Counted from the first letter of the stretch, positions 1-11,925 are shown. The stretch: 64,000 bases of DNA from Perca fluviatilis (GCF_010015445.1 NC_053114.1:23915579-23979578), one strand, 5' to 3'. Notes: a model not told the origin generated them from the sequence alone. Numbers and translations: made by a program.

Positions 1-211
1 TGCTACCAGAATTTTTTTTTATTTTGATAACTGTTTTGATTCACAACTAAAGGTGGAAAATAAAAGTTTTGTGTTTAATGGATTTTTGTTGATGTTGAAA
101 TGGATTTTAAAACGTATGGTATCGAAATAAGTATCGTTAAGGAAACAACATCGAAACTGAGGTATCGAAATTGTCACCGGATCGAAAGATTTTGAACGAT
201 GCCCAGCCCTA
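1..211. mobile_element. Right end of a hAT-type MITE, cut by the window edge
   Basis: The stretch is rich in ATCG/GTATCG words and ends in GATGCCCAGCCCTA, the usual outer end (reverse complement TAGGGCTGGGC) of many fish hAT-like miniature elements. The left end lies outside the window, so neither inverted repeats nor target duplication can be checked. It lies just past the donor of the apba2-like exon, in its following intron. Confidence 0.5.
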
Positions 212-342
212 CTTTATGTCCCCCATAACATTTTATCAAACCGAAATGAATAGAAAGTTCAGAATCAATAATGGAAGAAGCGATACTGGAGGGGTGATAA
301 TGATCAAATATTAATTATCCACATGATTAACATTGTACTCAC

Positions 343-843
343 CATCATCATAGTCTTCCTCTTCATCTGAGGTGTTGTTAATGTAGTCAGAGCTGGAGTC
401 GTCATCCAGGCTGTCAGCTCCAGCGTGGAAGTCTGCCCGGTCATGAGGACCTTGGTCATGGTTACGTTCGTGTTCTGGTGTGGATGGTGTTGCTGGACGC
501 TGCTCCTCCAGTTCTGCATCTGCTGGGTTGCTGTACCGCTTCACTTCAACCTCTGCATCTACATCCACTTCTGGATGGTTGCAACTCACATCTTGAGACT
601 TGGGAGAAGAGTATTGTGCCTTACAGGAACGGGGGAGGGGTTTCGGATCCTGTGACTCTTTGGGGTAGCGGACTGGGCGTTGCCGAGTGAGGAGGGCTTT
701 CAGATTACATGACTCTGCAGGATGAGGGGTGGGGCCGGAGGCGGGGCCTGGAGCAGCCATACTGCTTCCTCCGCTGGTCCCCGGCCTCTTCCTATGAGCC
801 ATGACTGGCTGCTTACAGGCCATGCATTGTTATTGGTTCGATC
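343..843 (-). CDS. apba2: apba2 (Mint2/X11L) first coding exon, partial gene
   Basis: This exon encodes the N-terminus of an amyloid precursor protein-binding family A member 2-like adaptor, a neuronal PTB/PDZ scaffold that binds APP and Munc18. Translation starts at 802 (MAHRK, G at -3 and +4), giving 153 codons plus one base; 803-843 is 5' untranslated. An in-frame ATG seven codons upstream (823) has a weaker context. The acceptor is a pyrimidine-rich tract ending TAG before 843, and the donor is a perfect G|GTGAGT after 343, so the intron is phase 1. Two features match my memory of vertebrate APBA2: the MAHRK start, and the acidic block DSSSDYINNTSDEEEDYDDG just before the donor. The middle, about 110 residues rich in Pro, Ser and Glu, is not one I recognise. 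PTB and PDZ domains would be in exons beyond the left edge. Which teleost paralogue (a or b) cannot be told. Confidence 0.85.
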
Positions 844-2374
844 CTACGAGACAAATAAAGAAACAGAGGCACAGTGTGAGGGCAGGGCACAGTGTGAGAG
901 AAACTTCAATAAAACTGCAAATACCCACGCAAGTGCATACACAAGAGAGGGACATACTACAATAGAAATGAATAAGAAAATGCTCAAGGCTAAAGCCGGT
1001 AAGCTGTGGAGCTTTCAAGACAAGTACAACTGTGTTTTTGTGTGCTTTAGCAGAACAAGAAAATTGATTCAACCTCACACCTAAACAGCAAATCTGCTCA
1101 CAATGTATTCCCTATATCAAACACACAACATAGTCCTCCATTTATCTTTTTCTGCACTTTGCATACAGCTGTAACATATTTTCAGTGCCTGACTGAAAAA
1201 CTAATATATTCCTGTAATCAAGCACATTTAGTCTCTGGTTTACTTTATCCACATTCAAAAGGAACGATTTTTTTGCTTATTTAGCACAACTTTAGCTTAA
1301 AAAATAACAACAGTAGGCTCAATATATGACTCAGGCTCAGCTTTTAGAACAATAGACACAAAGACCAGAGCCGCTCTAAGCACACTGCCTTCACATAAAC
1401 CATATGGGACACTTCCAGAGGAAGAATCAATAGTTACATCAAGGTCATCCCCACAAAAGGGGCTGCACATGTGCCCTGATACCACTGGGCTTGATGTCAA
1501 TCATAACTGACTGAAGATTGATACTTCGGTAGCTTTTTGGCTGAGAATGGTCAACCTAGGAGACAAATAGTCTCATCCTACACTAGACCTGGTTAAGTAG
1601 TGCAGATAAGAAGTCCGTGAAATGGGTCTTCTGTGGTGAGAAAGTAGCCTGCTAGCTTGCACAAGACCAAAAAAAAAACAAACTCCTTTTTCTCATGTAA
1701 AAACCTGTAACAAAACATCATGAAGCTGAACCTCTACTGGCGTCAGTGTGGTCCGATTGCTGTGATGAAACTCATGGAAACAAAGGCATAATTGTACAAT
1801 CAAACATCAAATAAATTATGGCCAGTCTTTTAACAGCCACGTAATCCAGTTAGATAAATAAGAAGTTATTCAAGCAACATTCAGATCAACCAACAGCAGG
1901 CTGTGGAACTGCAACGTGAACAGGTAGATATAAAGTATTAGACCTACTTTCCCCCAATACAAAAATTATTAAAAAAAATTAAATAAAAGTACCTAAACAA
2001 GATAAAGAGTATCCTATAATTCATGAATGAATTCTATTAGACATAAAAAAGAAACACAAACATTCAAGCCAGCATCAACACCCCCCGACAGATTCCTGGA
2101 TGACAGCAATAACCGTTAATGTTACTTGCACTGTATTTGAACAACCAACTAAACAAGTTCAGAGTATTTTTTATTTCTGTCAAGCACACCCACTGTGTCT
2201 TGTCATCCATTTTGTAGCCATCCCCACGCTGTTGTGCCATCCAGTTGCCATGAACAACTGCCCTCAAGAGGGGTGTTGTTGCTGTTTCCACCCCCCCATT
2301 TTTCCTTCACCATAATTACATTCTCCATCACCAGAGATTACACTGGTTAATTAGCGCTACACACAAACACATCC

Positions 2375-2454
<80 letters not shown>

Positions 2455-2739
2455 CACAGGTAGCCAAGTCAGAGGACAAAGATTACATGTGCACACAAAG
2501 CACAAAATACAAGCACTTCCATGGAGGTTACTGATCACCCAGTATTTGTAAATGCACACACAGACAAATGGACACACGTGTTCGGTACAACTGATCAAAT
2601 ATAGTAACATATAGCTAAAAACGCTATTTTGTTTATCATTTAAAACACCTAAGCACCTAAAAAGGTTTTCACTTAATGAATTAAAAATGACCTCAGCTTG
2701 TTAACATCTAGAAAACTGTGCAATGACTGTATCTCTTAC
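844..2739. other. Non-coding stretch, probably apba2 5' intron
   Basis: No convincing exon or complete transposon is visible. It holds a CA microsatellite and a few short chance reading frames. It would be the intron between the coding exon and the candidate leader exon that follows. Confidence 0.5.
2381..2452. repeat. (AC)n microsatellite
   Basis: An uninterrupted run of 36 AC units. Apparent reading frames across it are only Cys-Val or Thr-His repeats. Confidence 0.98.
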
Positions 2740-2902
2740 CTGAGGTCCTGAGCTGGGATACAATAGTCCTGGGATCTGTTCTAACAACGGCCCTTTCCTC
2801 CCTCCCATCTCTCTTTGCGTCACCCTTCCCCCACCAGCTGCTACACAGCATGCACCTCCCTGACACGGCCCTCCTTCCTCCACATTATATCCCAGCATCC
2901 TC
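2740..2902 (-). other. Candidate alternative 5' exon of apba2
   Basis: On the minus strand this GC-rich block ends in CTCAG|GTAAGAG, a near-ideal donor, about 1.9 kb upstream of the acceptor of the apba2-like coding exon. Its 5' limit is unclear. A weak acceptor (CTCTACAG) would start it at 2902. Alternatively it is a first exon driven by the GC box (GGCGGGGC, 2916-2923) just upstream. If spliced to the coding exon, the ATG at 2898 would open an upstream frame overlapping and out of register with the main start, which would reduce translation. No protein similarity is recognised, so this rests only on splice signals. Confidence 0.35.
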
Positions 2903-3753
2903 CTGTAGAGACCCAGCCCCGCCTCGTTCTATTCCCCAGAGCTGAGGGTAAGGATTGGTAACTATGGGTAACTGCATCCCCTGGGGACAGATACCCTTTG
3001 ACCTCCTCTTTGTTGGCCTTTGTTTACAAGTCTTCGTTTTTTGGTGCAGTGTTGTTGCAACGGTTGTTCTTTATATTGTTCCAGAGTGCCACGACAACTG
3101 CTGTGAATTTTAGAAAAATCCTCTAAGTCCCTAGCCAGGTGGCTTTACCCCAAATCCCTTTTTCTGAAATGTAATAGGTATTTAACTGTTTATTGAATTT
3201 AGATTTGACTGTTTATTGAAGTTGCATGCATTTGTATCACAAGACACACAGGGGCTCTTAGGACAGATTTAGAATGAATTATCTATTTTATATGAATCTT
3301 TTTTATTTTTTATTTATTTTTTTAAATACAGTTTTTAAGAGTTGGCAAAACCTCAGTCAAACTCAAACTAAATACACTGCTATAACATGGTCAGCATCTT
3401 AAGCCCCAGGCCACCAGGATGCCTTTTCTTCCACAACTAATGCATAAAAAAAATAAGCCCTTTGTGAAGAGGATATGTTCGTATATTGTGCTGGCTTCCT
3501 CCTACAAGATCTCTAAATTGCCCATGGGAGTTTAAAAGACTGTGTATCCCAGTTGGTCTCTCCTGGACAGGTTGTTTCTCTGCCTTCTGCCTAATTTATG
3601 CAGGGAGACGTTTTGAGCTGCAGCTGGACAGCTGGTAAAGGGCCAGGGTCTCCATAGACAGACCTATTTATGTCTGCCACAAAAACACTTCATCTACAGT
3701 TAGAAAAAGCTTAAATTACCCTAAGACCCTTGTTTGGCAGACACGTCTTTAAC

Positions 3754-3820
3754 GTGTGTGTGTGTGTATGTGTATGTATGTATGTATGTATGTATGTATG
3801 TATATATATATATATATATA
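3754..3820. repeat. Compound (GT)n(GTAT)n(AT)n microsatellite
   Basis: GT repeats grade into GTAT tetranucleotides and then AT dinucleotides, a common product of replication slippage. Confidence 0.95.
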
Positions 3821-3954
3821 AGAAAGAAGGGCTGAGGAGAGGACAGAGTGATAGAAGCAGTCCGAAAGCAGCAGATGGTTCAGCCAGAGTGAAGGCATCA
3901 GGAATACTAATGTATTGTAACTATGACCTCTGTTCACACCAGTGAATTAGACCG

Positions 3955-4790
3955 TAAGGCTACGTTCACACAGCCAAAAGTTGATCCGGTGATTTTCCGC
4001 AGGGTGATGCAGCGGTGTGGAAGTGTCACTTATGTCCCATTTCTGTGACGTCCTGTGTTGTTCTTCAACCCTCAAATGTAGCACAAGTATAGACTTTATA
4101 TCTCCCAATTACGGTTTTCTGTCAGATCATTTATAGATTTCGACAATCCCAACCGTACTCCGCTTTATTTCACAGAAAAAGAGAGAAAGAAGAAAACTGT
4201 CTTGTGGCAGTTAAAGAGGCAGTGAAGTTTTTCTTGTTTTCCTCTCTCACCGCTTCAAAACTGACTAAGTCTAATCGTCGGTTACATGATACGTGACGAC
4301 GGGTTGAGTTTGTCAAAAAGTTGACTCAGTCTACACTTTTCACCACAGACTGCTGCGTCCCAGCTCCGGTGGTCCGCAGCCCTCCGGAGCAGATACGCAG
4401 AGCTTCTATTTTTGCCGGACACCGGAGAGCTCCGCAGCAATTCAGCTCACAGCAGATAGTGCAGGACAGGAAGTCGAGCACAGAAACAAAATAAATATCC
4501 GGTTAATTTTCAAAATAAAATACACTGTGCTCATGGCGGATCATATTTCCCTGCACTACACCTTGAAAACACAGCACAGAGTTGTTTCCCCTCTACTCCT
4601 CTGGATGGTGGTTTTGTGGTTCTATTCTACGTGAATTTGCGTCCTCGTGACTACAGCTGTCAGTCATGACCGCAGCCGTGCCGCAACAAATCCGGACCTG
4701 GTGGGTATTGACGGACGGCGGAGCACGGAGCAGACACGCAGCGGAGCCGGTCCGCAGCCGTTACGCATCTGGTGGAAATGAGGAGTTAGT
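3955..4790. repeat. Probable decayed interspersed repeat, GC-rich
   Basis: The segment opens with TAAGGCTACGTTCACACAG, a start I associate with fish interspersed repeats, and repeats CCGCAG/GGAGC words through a GC-rich body unlike its AT-rich surroundings. I see no matching inverted end or target duplication. A promoter-like CpG region is the alternative. Confidence 0.35.
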
Positions 4791-5559
4791 CTACATAGCT
4801 AACTGCAGTAGCTAGTATATTGTATCTTGCAGCTGTTTTGACCTGTTTTGACATAGGTCAGTGGCTTGTTGATCTTTACATTGTTAGTTCATTTCCTAAC
4901 CTGGGCTGGGACTCACATTCATACAGTTCTATAAAGTACTTATTACAATAACGAGCATAGCTGTCCTCAATTTAGGTCATAGTGTCGTCTCATCTCCGGT
5001 TTTTCCTGCATCCACCGTGTGTGTTTGTGCGTGTGCCCGTCGTGGGGGGAACTGAGCAGCAGCCCCGCCCGCTGCCGATAGCCGACAGGATTGAAACAGC
5101 AGCAGCTTTCAGCGACTTTAGAGTGAAAAATCGTTACAGCGTACATTGATGTTAAAATGTATACAGGTTGGCAGGACGGTCTGAAATGTTTTGCACGGTT
5201 TTTCGCTGTACGTATTGTTGGTTAATGTGAGATGTTCGAGTCACACACACATCTCGTCTTCATATCAGAAACAAGAAAATTAATTTGGCAACGTAGCGAT
5301 GTTTTACAAACAAGCTAAAACGAAATCTAACTGGTAGAGGTAGAGGCATGAAGGTGAAGGGGGCGAAAAAGATATACATTTGTGCCACCAAAAATGTACT
5401 TTTGCCCACAGAATAAGGGGCTTGGTGGCCCATGCGGCCCGTGCTTAAAAATATTAGCATCTAGCCCTGTTATTGTATGCAATTGAGGCAATAAAAAAGG
5501 TTGTTTTTAAAAAAAAAGGAAACCTCTTTTGTATTTGCTATTGCGGTTTACTGTAAAGC

Positions 5560-5623
5560 AAAAGTATTTGTTATCCGATTAATCAATGAAATAATCAGTT
5601 AAAAAACGATAGCTGCAACCCTA
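5560..5623. mobile_element. Right end of a hAT-like MITE
   Basis: The sequence GATTAATCAATGAAATAATC followed by GATAGCTGCAACCCTA matches the ATTAATCG-rich ends and TAGGG(C/T)TGCA terminus of a common fish family. The left end is not recognisable. Confidence 0.45.
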
Positions 5624-6105
5624 CACTGCAGCCCTCCTACCTTCTCTTATACTAGTGGCAGCATAACTGCAATATACCCACTTCCTAATGTACCATCTTG
5701 ATATTCTCTTTCCAAAGACCAGCTGCCTTAAGTTTTGACAGACAGACCAAAATAGTTAATTCATGCATTATTGGGAGAAATCTGAATTTCTGAGATACTT
5801 TAAACTTAAAATGTATTGATCCATAAAATAATCTCTGCTGCCCTTCATGAAGCTGCCATCCATCATCTTTATTAGGGTCAGCTCTGATCACATGATCTTA
5901 TAAACATTTAACTGTATAACTTTAAACTACCCTTACAGCACTTCCACATCGTTAAACATATGTTGATAAATCGTGTAATAACCCGACCATGCAGAGTTGT
6001 GATGCTTGTAAATAAAGAATAAGACACTATCAGAGCGAGACGGGGCGAGAAAATTAGTTTCCTCTCAGCTGTCTCATTGAGATTCAGTGTTTGTTCTCCT
6101 TACAG

Positions 6106-6320
6106 CCTCCCACTCGCTTCAGGACGACAACAAGAGAGCGAAGCGGGAGACGGAAAGAGAAGCAAAGCAGAGACTTGGTGAGCAGCAGGAATGGCATGGG
6201 ACCACAGAAAGCATCGCTCGCTCCCCCGCCATTCTGCCAGCCAATGTCCATCTCGCCACTTCAAGAACAACACCACAGACACACCCTCCTCCTTCACCCT
6301 TGACTGTTACCATGGAAACT
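6106..6320. other. Exon-like, GC-richer island of uncertain strand
   Basis: On the plus strand a pyrimidine tract ending TTACAG precedes an open 71-bp block that ends at CTTG|GTGAGC, which would encode a charged, Lys/Arg/Glu-rich peptide. On the minus strand the same island reads as a promoter-like region ending at GGCT|GTAAGG, which could be another leader exon for the minus-strand apba2-like gene. Neither reading has recognisable protein similarity. Confidence 0.25.
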
Positions 6321-6889
6321 CTTTGTTTTCTAGCACAGTCTCTTAGAGGACTGTCTCAGCCAATCACATAACCCCTTTTACAGAACAAGAACAAACATTC
6401 AAACTAATATGGCCTCTTCTTTTTTTTCTTCTTTTTTTTGCAGGTTTTGTAACATAGGACATACCGTAGTTTACCAACACTCTTGGTGTCAGCTGTGTTA
6501 AGTAAATTTGCCCTGACAACAAATGAAGGCAGAATGAATACACCAGATGGATTGTTCCTTTTGTGTGGCCCAGCATCATTTAGCTTCAGGAACACATGCA
6601 ACAAGCCTCCACACAGTTTCACAGTGGTGTAAAATAGTAGCCAAGACACGACTAAAGGAGACCTTCCCCAGAAAAAGAGGAAATTGATTAGCAAACTGCA
6701 AACAAAGAGGCAGTATCAAATCTGGATAAAAAAAATAATAAAGAAAGAAATGTATACCCCAATTGTTTCTTTTGATTTGTTGAGGTTTATTTTTGGTTCA
6801 GACTGAAATATCTTCACAACCGTTGCCTTTTACAGACATTTATGGTACCCAGAGGAGGAATAAGAGCCTTCTGACAGGGTTCAATAATA

Positions 6890-7085
6890 AGGGTTGACCG
6901 ATGGCCCGGAGCAAGTAAAACGCCACGTCAAAATTAACTTTTTCGTCCACCAGTCCAATGGCTAGTGAATGTTCAAATTTTACCAGCCACTCAATACATT
7001 TTCATTGTTTTTTTGGCTGGTGAGTGAAGCAAATCTACCAGCCAATTGCATATTTTACCAGCATTTGGCTGGTGGGTGTTGCCAA
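6890..7085. repeat. Possible decayed repeat with ACCAGCCA/GGCTGGT motifs
   Basis: The words ACCAGCC and GGCTGGT recur in alternating orientation (four to five times), so the segment can fold on itself. The start AAGGGTTGACCGATGG resembles a hAT-like left end. No right end or target duplication was found. Confidence 0.3.
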
Positions 7086-8084
7086 GTACAGTAGGCCTTT
7101 CAGTCAACAAAGTCATCAAATTTGTCAGCTAAATAAAGAAAGTAATTCTAATAATATTTAGCTCAGCAGGAGAATTGTGAACACTTTGCCTTTTTAAAAC
7201 TTGTTGAATGTGACCACTAAATGCAACCAAATCACTTAGGTTAACTTACAGTGTGAACTTACTTCAGCTTGTGGACTCTGAGGGTGGCCAGGTGGCACAT
7301 GGGGGCTAGGTTGGCCTACATTTAAAAGGAGGAACATGAAACACTCTCTAAAGTTTGCCTGGCAACAAGCCCAGCCTGCAGAGAGCTAAACACAGCTAAA
7401 TGGCCCCAGAGGGAGACCAATACTGGGGCAATTTCACAGGGTTTAATTGAAGCTGTCAACTGGGTTTGGTTACTGATGAGAGGGAATGTAAGAGAGAGCG
7501 AGACAGATAAATGTAAAATTATGAACTTGGGAAAAACAGAAAAGGCTGCCTTGACATCACCCATTTATTGTCTGGACTGCCACCACTGCACCCATGCTAG
7601 CAGCAGGAAAAACACTTTTTTCTTTTTTTTCTTGGATTTAATGAGAAATCCTCCCACAACCAGACAACAAAATACATGGGAATTAATCTAATAGCCAAAT
7701 AAAAAAAGGAGGGAGATAATAAAGATTATGGAGATGCTGCTAATTAAAAACTATGGTTGTTTGTTCTGTCTGCTGATACAATATGGAGTAAAAGCATGCA
7801 GGACAAAAAAAGATGGCTATTTATTTTTGTTTGAAAGGGGATTAGTCATTTTTTGTGTGGACCTGACAAAAACAGTAAAGAGCACATAAATCTCAGGAAA
7901 TGAGAAGCGAGATTATGAAATGCAAAAAAGTACTTTCTATAAAACTCTCAGTGGTTCTTAAATAATCATCATAAATTAAGTTATGATCCAAGTTTTAATA
8001 AATGAATATATTAATCTTGTTTGTATACTTATTCTACCATCTAAAAGTAATTTGTGACTAAACAGTGAGGGGGTGGGAACAACC

Positions 8085-8450
8085 AGAGATCCCATGATAC
8101 AATATTATCACGATGTGTCACAATACGATATTGTTGCGATTTTAAACATATTGCGATATTCTGCGATATATTGCAATTTATTACCTTTTTTCCAACTTCA
8201 AATTATGTCCCCAAAAGAAAAACAATCAACATAAAATGTTTCCTTCCCTGTTTGAAAATATACTGTACTGCTGCAACACATGTAAGTGAAAAGTGTATCT
8301 AAAATAAACAGCCTATATTAAATCAAAAAGGCCTTCTCTGAGAATGCTTAAGTGTACGATACAAAACTTTATTTGATCATGAAACCGATTCTTTGGTTTA
8401 TCAGTGAAGTTTGAACTACACTGCAGATATGAACGAGTCCAGCGTGGGTT
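8085..8450. mobile_element. Fragment of a TATTGCGATA-rich hAT-like element
   Basis: Repeated words such as ACAATATTATCACGATGTG and ATATTGCGATATTCTGCGAT are typical of a family I recognise from fish genomes (by memory, not search). Ends are lost; an AT microsatellite follows. Confidence 0.45.
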
Positions 8451-8503
8451 GAATGCACATCGGCAAGTCGTCAGTGTTACATACGTCTCGTGAAAATGTC
8501 TGT

Positions 8504-8507
8504 CATA

Positions 8508-8572
<65 letters not shown>
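8504..8572. repeat. (TA)n microsatellite
   Basis: About 34 TA units with a single interruption near the start. Confidence 0.97.
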
Positions 8573-8573
<1 letters not shown>

Positions 8574-8763
8574 CGCGTGTTCATTCCCGGGGAGTGTTTT
8601 TAATGCAAACCACTATCCTTTTCCTAAACTTAACTAGTTGTTTTGGTGCCTAAACTAGCGGTTGTCACTGCATGACGCTCAGTTTTTGTCAGCTAAACTC
8701 AACTGCCATGGTCCCTGAAAGGATACCTTGCCGTGCCCAGTAACCGGCTCCCAGTAACCTTTT

Positions 8764-9711
8764 GGGCCCTATGTTGCACTCCGCGCAATTGCCTTTGTAC
8801 ACCGACACATGTATCATTCCTATTTTGCACCTGACGCACAGCAGACTTTTCCCTCCACAGACGCACGTCGGTAAATTAGGGAATGTATTTGCGCTCCTGG
8901 GGGCGGTTCAGCGAAAAGGGGAGGCGTGTTCAGGCGCAAAAGTTCCATGGTTCTATTTTGCAGTTTCAGAAAACAATTCCGCTACAGACCAGGAAAAACC
9001 TGGTCTAAAGTCAGTGGCGCTAGTCTAAAGTCAGTAGCGCGTTATTCAGATGCTATTTTAGGGGCGCATGCTTGGCCATAATGTAGCGTGAAAAAGAAAA
9101 ATAATGAAAATGCGCTTTAGGTGTTTGGATCGATCAGGAGGCACTTTACAATACAGTCCTCAAAAAGTCGCAGCATTCTTTGTGGCTTGTTGTGTTTTAC
9201 ACAACATTTCCATGAATCATGGATGTGTTGATGACATAAATGAGGAAATATTAGAGGACTCAAGGAGACGTGATGTTGAACTACGGCGGGATTGGACACT
9301 CGATGTGCTCCTGGTGGAGCGGGTGGACGGAGATGGAGAGGGGGGAGGAGGAAGGGGCACAACAGGAGCAGGTGGTGCGTTTGGAGGCCCACGCTCCATG
9401 GCTGCAGCAATCCTCTCCAGACTTGAGGAGATGCGCCCGAGAGGCCACAGCAACTTCGCCACCCAGCCAAGACGGACATTTATTACTTTGCCACATCTCG
9501 GACAGCTCCCGCTGGCGTGCGCCAGGCAAATCCGCCGTTATAATAGCAATCCCCCATGGAACAATACGCCTGCTCTTAAAGGGAATGTGAGATGACGGTT
9601 TGATGATGGTTTATTGCATGTTACGCCCAAACCACACAACGGCCGAGATCCACCCACAAAGCTGCGTTTCACGTTTGATACTTGCGTTTCAGATCGTTAA
9701 AATAGGGCCCT
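8764..9711 (+). mobile_element. PIF/Harbinger-type element, internally deleted
   Basis: The termini are GGGCCCTATGTT and its near-inverse AAAATAGGGCCC, each next to TTT, a possible 3-bp target duplication. About 340 bp of non-coding left end joins directly to the last part of a transposase gene and a non-coding right end with GGGAATGTGAGATGACG. The catalytic body is missing, so it could only have moved with enzyme supplied by another copy. It sits inside an older repeat. Confidence 0.65.
9104..9595 (+). pseudogene. HARBI1-like transposase, C-terminal remnant
   Basis: The first 75 residues read as the C-terminus of a PIF/Harbinger nuclease (DDE_4 family). KMRFRCLDRSGGTLQYSP is followed by a hydrophobic stretch containing ACCVLHNI, then EILEDSRRRDVELRRDW. 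The family DDE residues lie mostly upstream and are absent. After about residue 80 the frame is Gly/Arg/Pro-rich and runs into the non-coding element end, so the stop is probably not the original one. The full family protein is about 350 residues; this is a fragment with no expected activity. Confidence 0.7.
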
Positions 9712-10018
9712 TTGTCTGCTAAACCCAACTAGCAACAGTCACTGATAAGACCGATATGGTGCAGATATGGTGCTCTGTAGCTGGCCACCACTAACCTATT
9801 GTCTGCTCAACTTAACTACCAACTGCCGCTAATACGCGCCAAGCTCACAGAACTCTGAAGCCGGCATCACGTGACCAGCCGGCGGTCGCCTAATTTCTAA
9901 GATATCATACAAATTGGTGTGCATACATTTTCATACCATATCATACCAACCCATTCATGAGAATGCATTGATGAACTATAATAATCTGGTCATGGCTCAC
10001 ATCTATTATTATAGATAG

Positions 10019-10019
10019 A

Positions 10020-10052
<33 letters not shown>
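10019..10052. repeat. (ATT)n microsatellite
   Basis: About eleven ATT units flanked by ATAGATAGATA and ATATCTATC, forming a weak palindrome around the run. Confidence 0.9.
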
Positions 10053-10054
<2 letters not shown>

Positions 10055-10222
10055 CTATCCAGCGTTGAGGTGCCGTCTCGCTCTTACTCATAGAACTGAA
10101 GTTAAAGTTAGCTACTGTTTTTCGCCGTTGCGGCCACCACAACAGAGCTTTCCCAGCAGAAACAGTGGTGCAATTACAGGTTTTCCTGTCCTGCTTAACA
10201 AAATATACAGTTGGCATATAAT

Positions 10223-10967
10223 TAGGGTTGGGTACCGAAACTCGGTGCCAATAGGGAACCGGTGCCGACGTAAACTGTAGTAACGAGACCGAATAAGAAC
10301 GAAAGTTTCGGTGCCTCATTTCGGTGCTTGACTTTACACTACACCTGACAGCATGTAACGTTAGCCTACCTTTAGCTAGCAGCTGGATTAAACACCGGTA
10401 AAATGCTGACAGCTAACGTTAAACAGTGTAAAGTGTGACTGTATTTCACTGTGGAGGACTTCAACAGCGGGATGTAACAGTCTGCAAAGCAGCGCAGCAA
10501 CTGCCGTTGTCGGAATTCATAGATATACAGTATGTTTATATGGTCGGAATTAAACAACACACACGGTGCTTTCACTTGTAGCTGCCGTCGTCGGAATTAA
10601 ACAACCCAGACTGTGCGTTCACTTGCAGCTGCCATTGTCGGAATTAAACAACAAAGACGGTGCATTCACTTAAAACAGGTAGCCTCGTGGTGCATTCACA
10701 GTAATTGTAAAATACCCTTTTCCATAACAGCAATATACTGGTGAAATAAGTTATTGTTATAGTTATTACATTATTATTAAATCGTTAATTTTGACCATGG
10801 CCTTAGCAATAAACAAGTCACTGACTGTTGTTTACTACCCTTATTTTTTTTCTTCTTCTTTTTTTTTTTACTTTATTGAAAAGTACCGGTTCAGGCACCG
10901 TTTAGACACCGGCACCGTATCGATTTAGCACCGGAATCGAAAAAAAACCAAACGATACCCAACCCTA
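10223..10967. mobile_element. hAT-type MITE with perfect 8-bp target duplication
   Basis: The element starts TAGGGTTGGGTACCG and ends with the inverse, CGATACCCAACCCTA. It is flanked on both sides by CATATAAT (10215-10222 and 10968-10975). An 8-bp duplication with TAGGG ends is diagnostic of the hAT superfamily. Subterminal regions repeat CGGTGCC/GGCACCG words. Inside is a 47-bp tandem repeat. No transposase is encoded. Confidence 0.9.
10509..10675. repeat. 47-bp tandem repeat inside the hAT MITE
   Basis: GTCGGAATTAAACAAC begins at 10543, 10590 and 10637, exactly 47 bp apart, followed each time by an ACGGTGC(T/A)TTCACTTG-like segment. A degenerate partial unit starts at 10509. Confidence 0.85.
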
Positions 10968-11139
10968 CATATAATATTTAAAACTGTAGGCAAATGTGGT
11001 GCTGTGTCTCCCCTCCATGTTGCAGGAGAGTGTGTGAGTGGGGGCGAAGTTGCGTGGAGAGTGTGAGATGCAAACACAGGCCCCACGGCTTTACGGAAGA
11101 AATTGGTTATGTAATGAAACATCAAATGAACGGTTTTGT

Positions 11140-11182
11140 CTAATCCCATATCGTTATAAAATCGATATACCACCCAGCCCTA
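11140..11182. mobile_element. Right end of another hAT-like MITE
   Basis: The sequence ATCGTTATAAAATCGATATACCACCCAGCCCTA matches the inverse of the common TAGGGCTGGGTGGTATATCGA start. Its left end was not found; the neighbouring complete MITE may have inserted into it. Confidence 0.5.
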
Positions 11183-11925
11183 GCAAACAGAGAACAACAC
11201 TAAGCCATACTGGTCTGTGACAATTCCTCCTGAATTGTCACTCAAAGTCTAGAAAGATGAAGGAGAGAATTGCTGCCTGGCTTACACAATGGTCCACCTG
11301 ATCCCTCAGTAAGAGGTCTTTCACATTTCTGTTTCTTATTGACCCTTCTCCAGAAACAGCTCCCTCCTCGGGCCTCTAATTCTCAACTTTTAATCAACAG
11401 AAGTTATTTCACTCTCTTCACCTTTGGCAGGTCCTTTCAAACCAGAACAACGGCAGCGGCTTGAAACTGCCGAGTCCAGTGACTTCATCGTTAATGGTTA
11501 ACTGGCAATAATGGCCGTTTAGCCTCATAATTACATTTACAGACTGGACAATCCACCGCAGTATCAACGCTAATTCTCCAAGAGGCAGCTCAGATATCAG
11601 GCCACAACCAAAACAGCATGTACTTCTACTCCCACAAAGCTGTCTTCCACATATACAGAATCCTGAGAAAAATGCTAATAATATTCATTGAATGTGGTGA
11701 TGGTCATTGTATTCAGTGATAGCACAGAACATAGCAAGCAATCTTGGGCCGGGAAATATCCCCTTATCTTGTTGAGGGACAGAGAGGCTACACAGTAACG
11801 AACAGGCCCGCTAGTGCAGTTTGGTGGCAGGCAAATGAAATAACTTCTGGGTTCAGTCAATCACACAACCCCTCAGAGAAAACAGGAGGAAAATATTCAT
11901 CAGCTTTCATATCACAAGAAGGAAT

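Larger units (their letters stand above)
8573..9900. repeat. Older repeat, split by the Harbinger element
   Basis: Variants of CTAAACTTAACTA occur on both sides of the inserted Harbinger element, separated by GTTTTGGTGCC- or GTCTGCT-like words. This suggests one older minisatellite-like repeat interrupted by the younger insertion. Its true borders are uncertain. Confidence 0.4.

Noticed and set aside
2347..2610. Cys-Val-repeat protein on the minus strand
   Set aside because: It is translation of a CA microsatellite; the same applies to frames over 12.45, 12.76 and 54.2 kb.
9117..9590. Several 80-120 codon frames overlapping the Harbinger remnant
   Set aside because: Shadows of the transposase frame; only the frame beginning KMRFRCLD matches the family.
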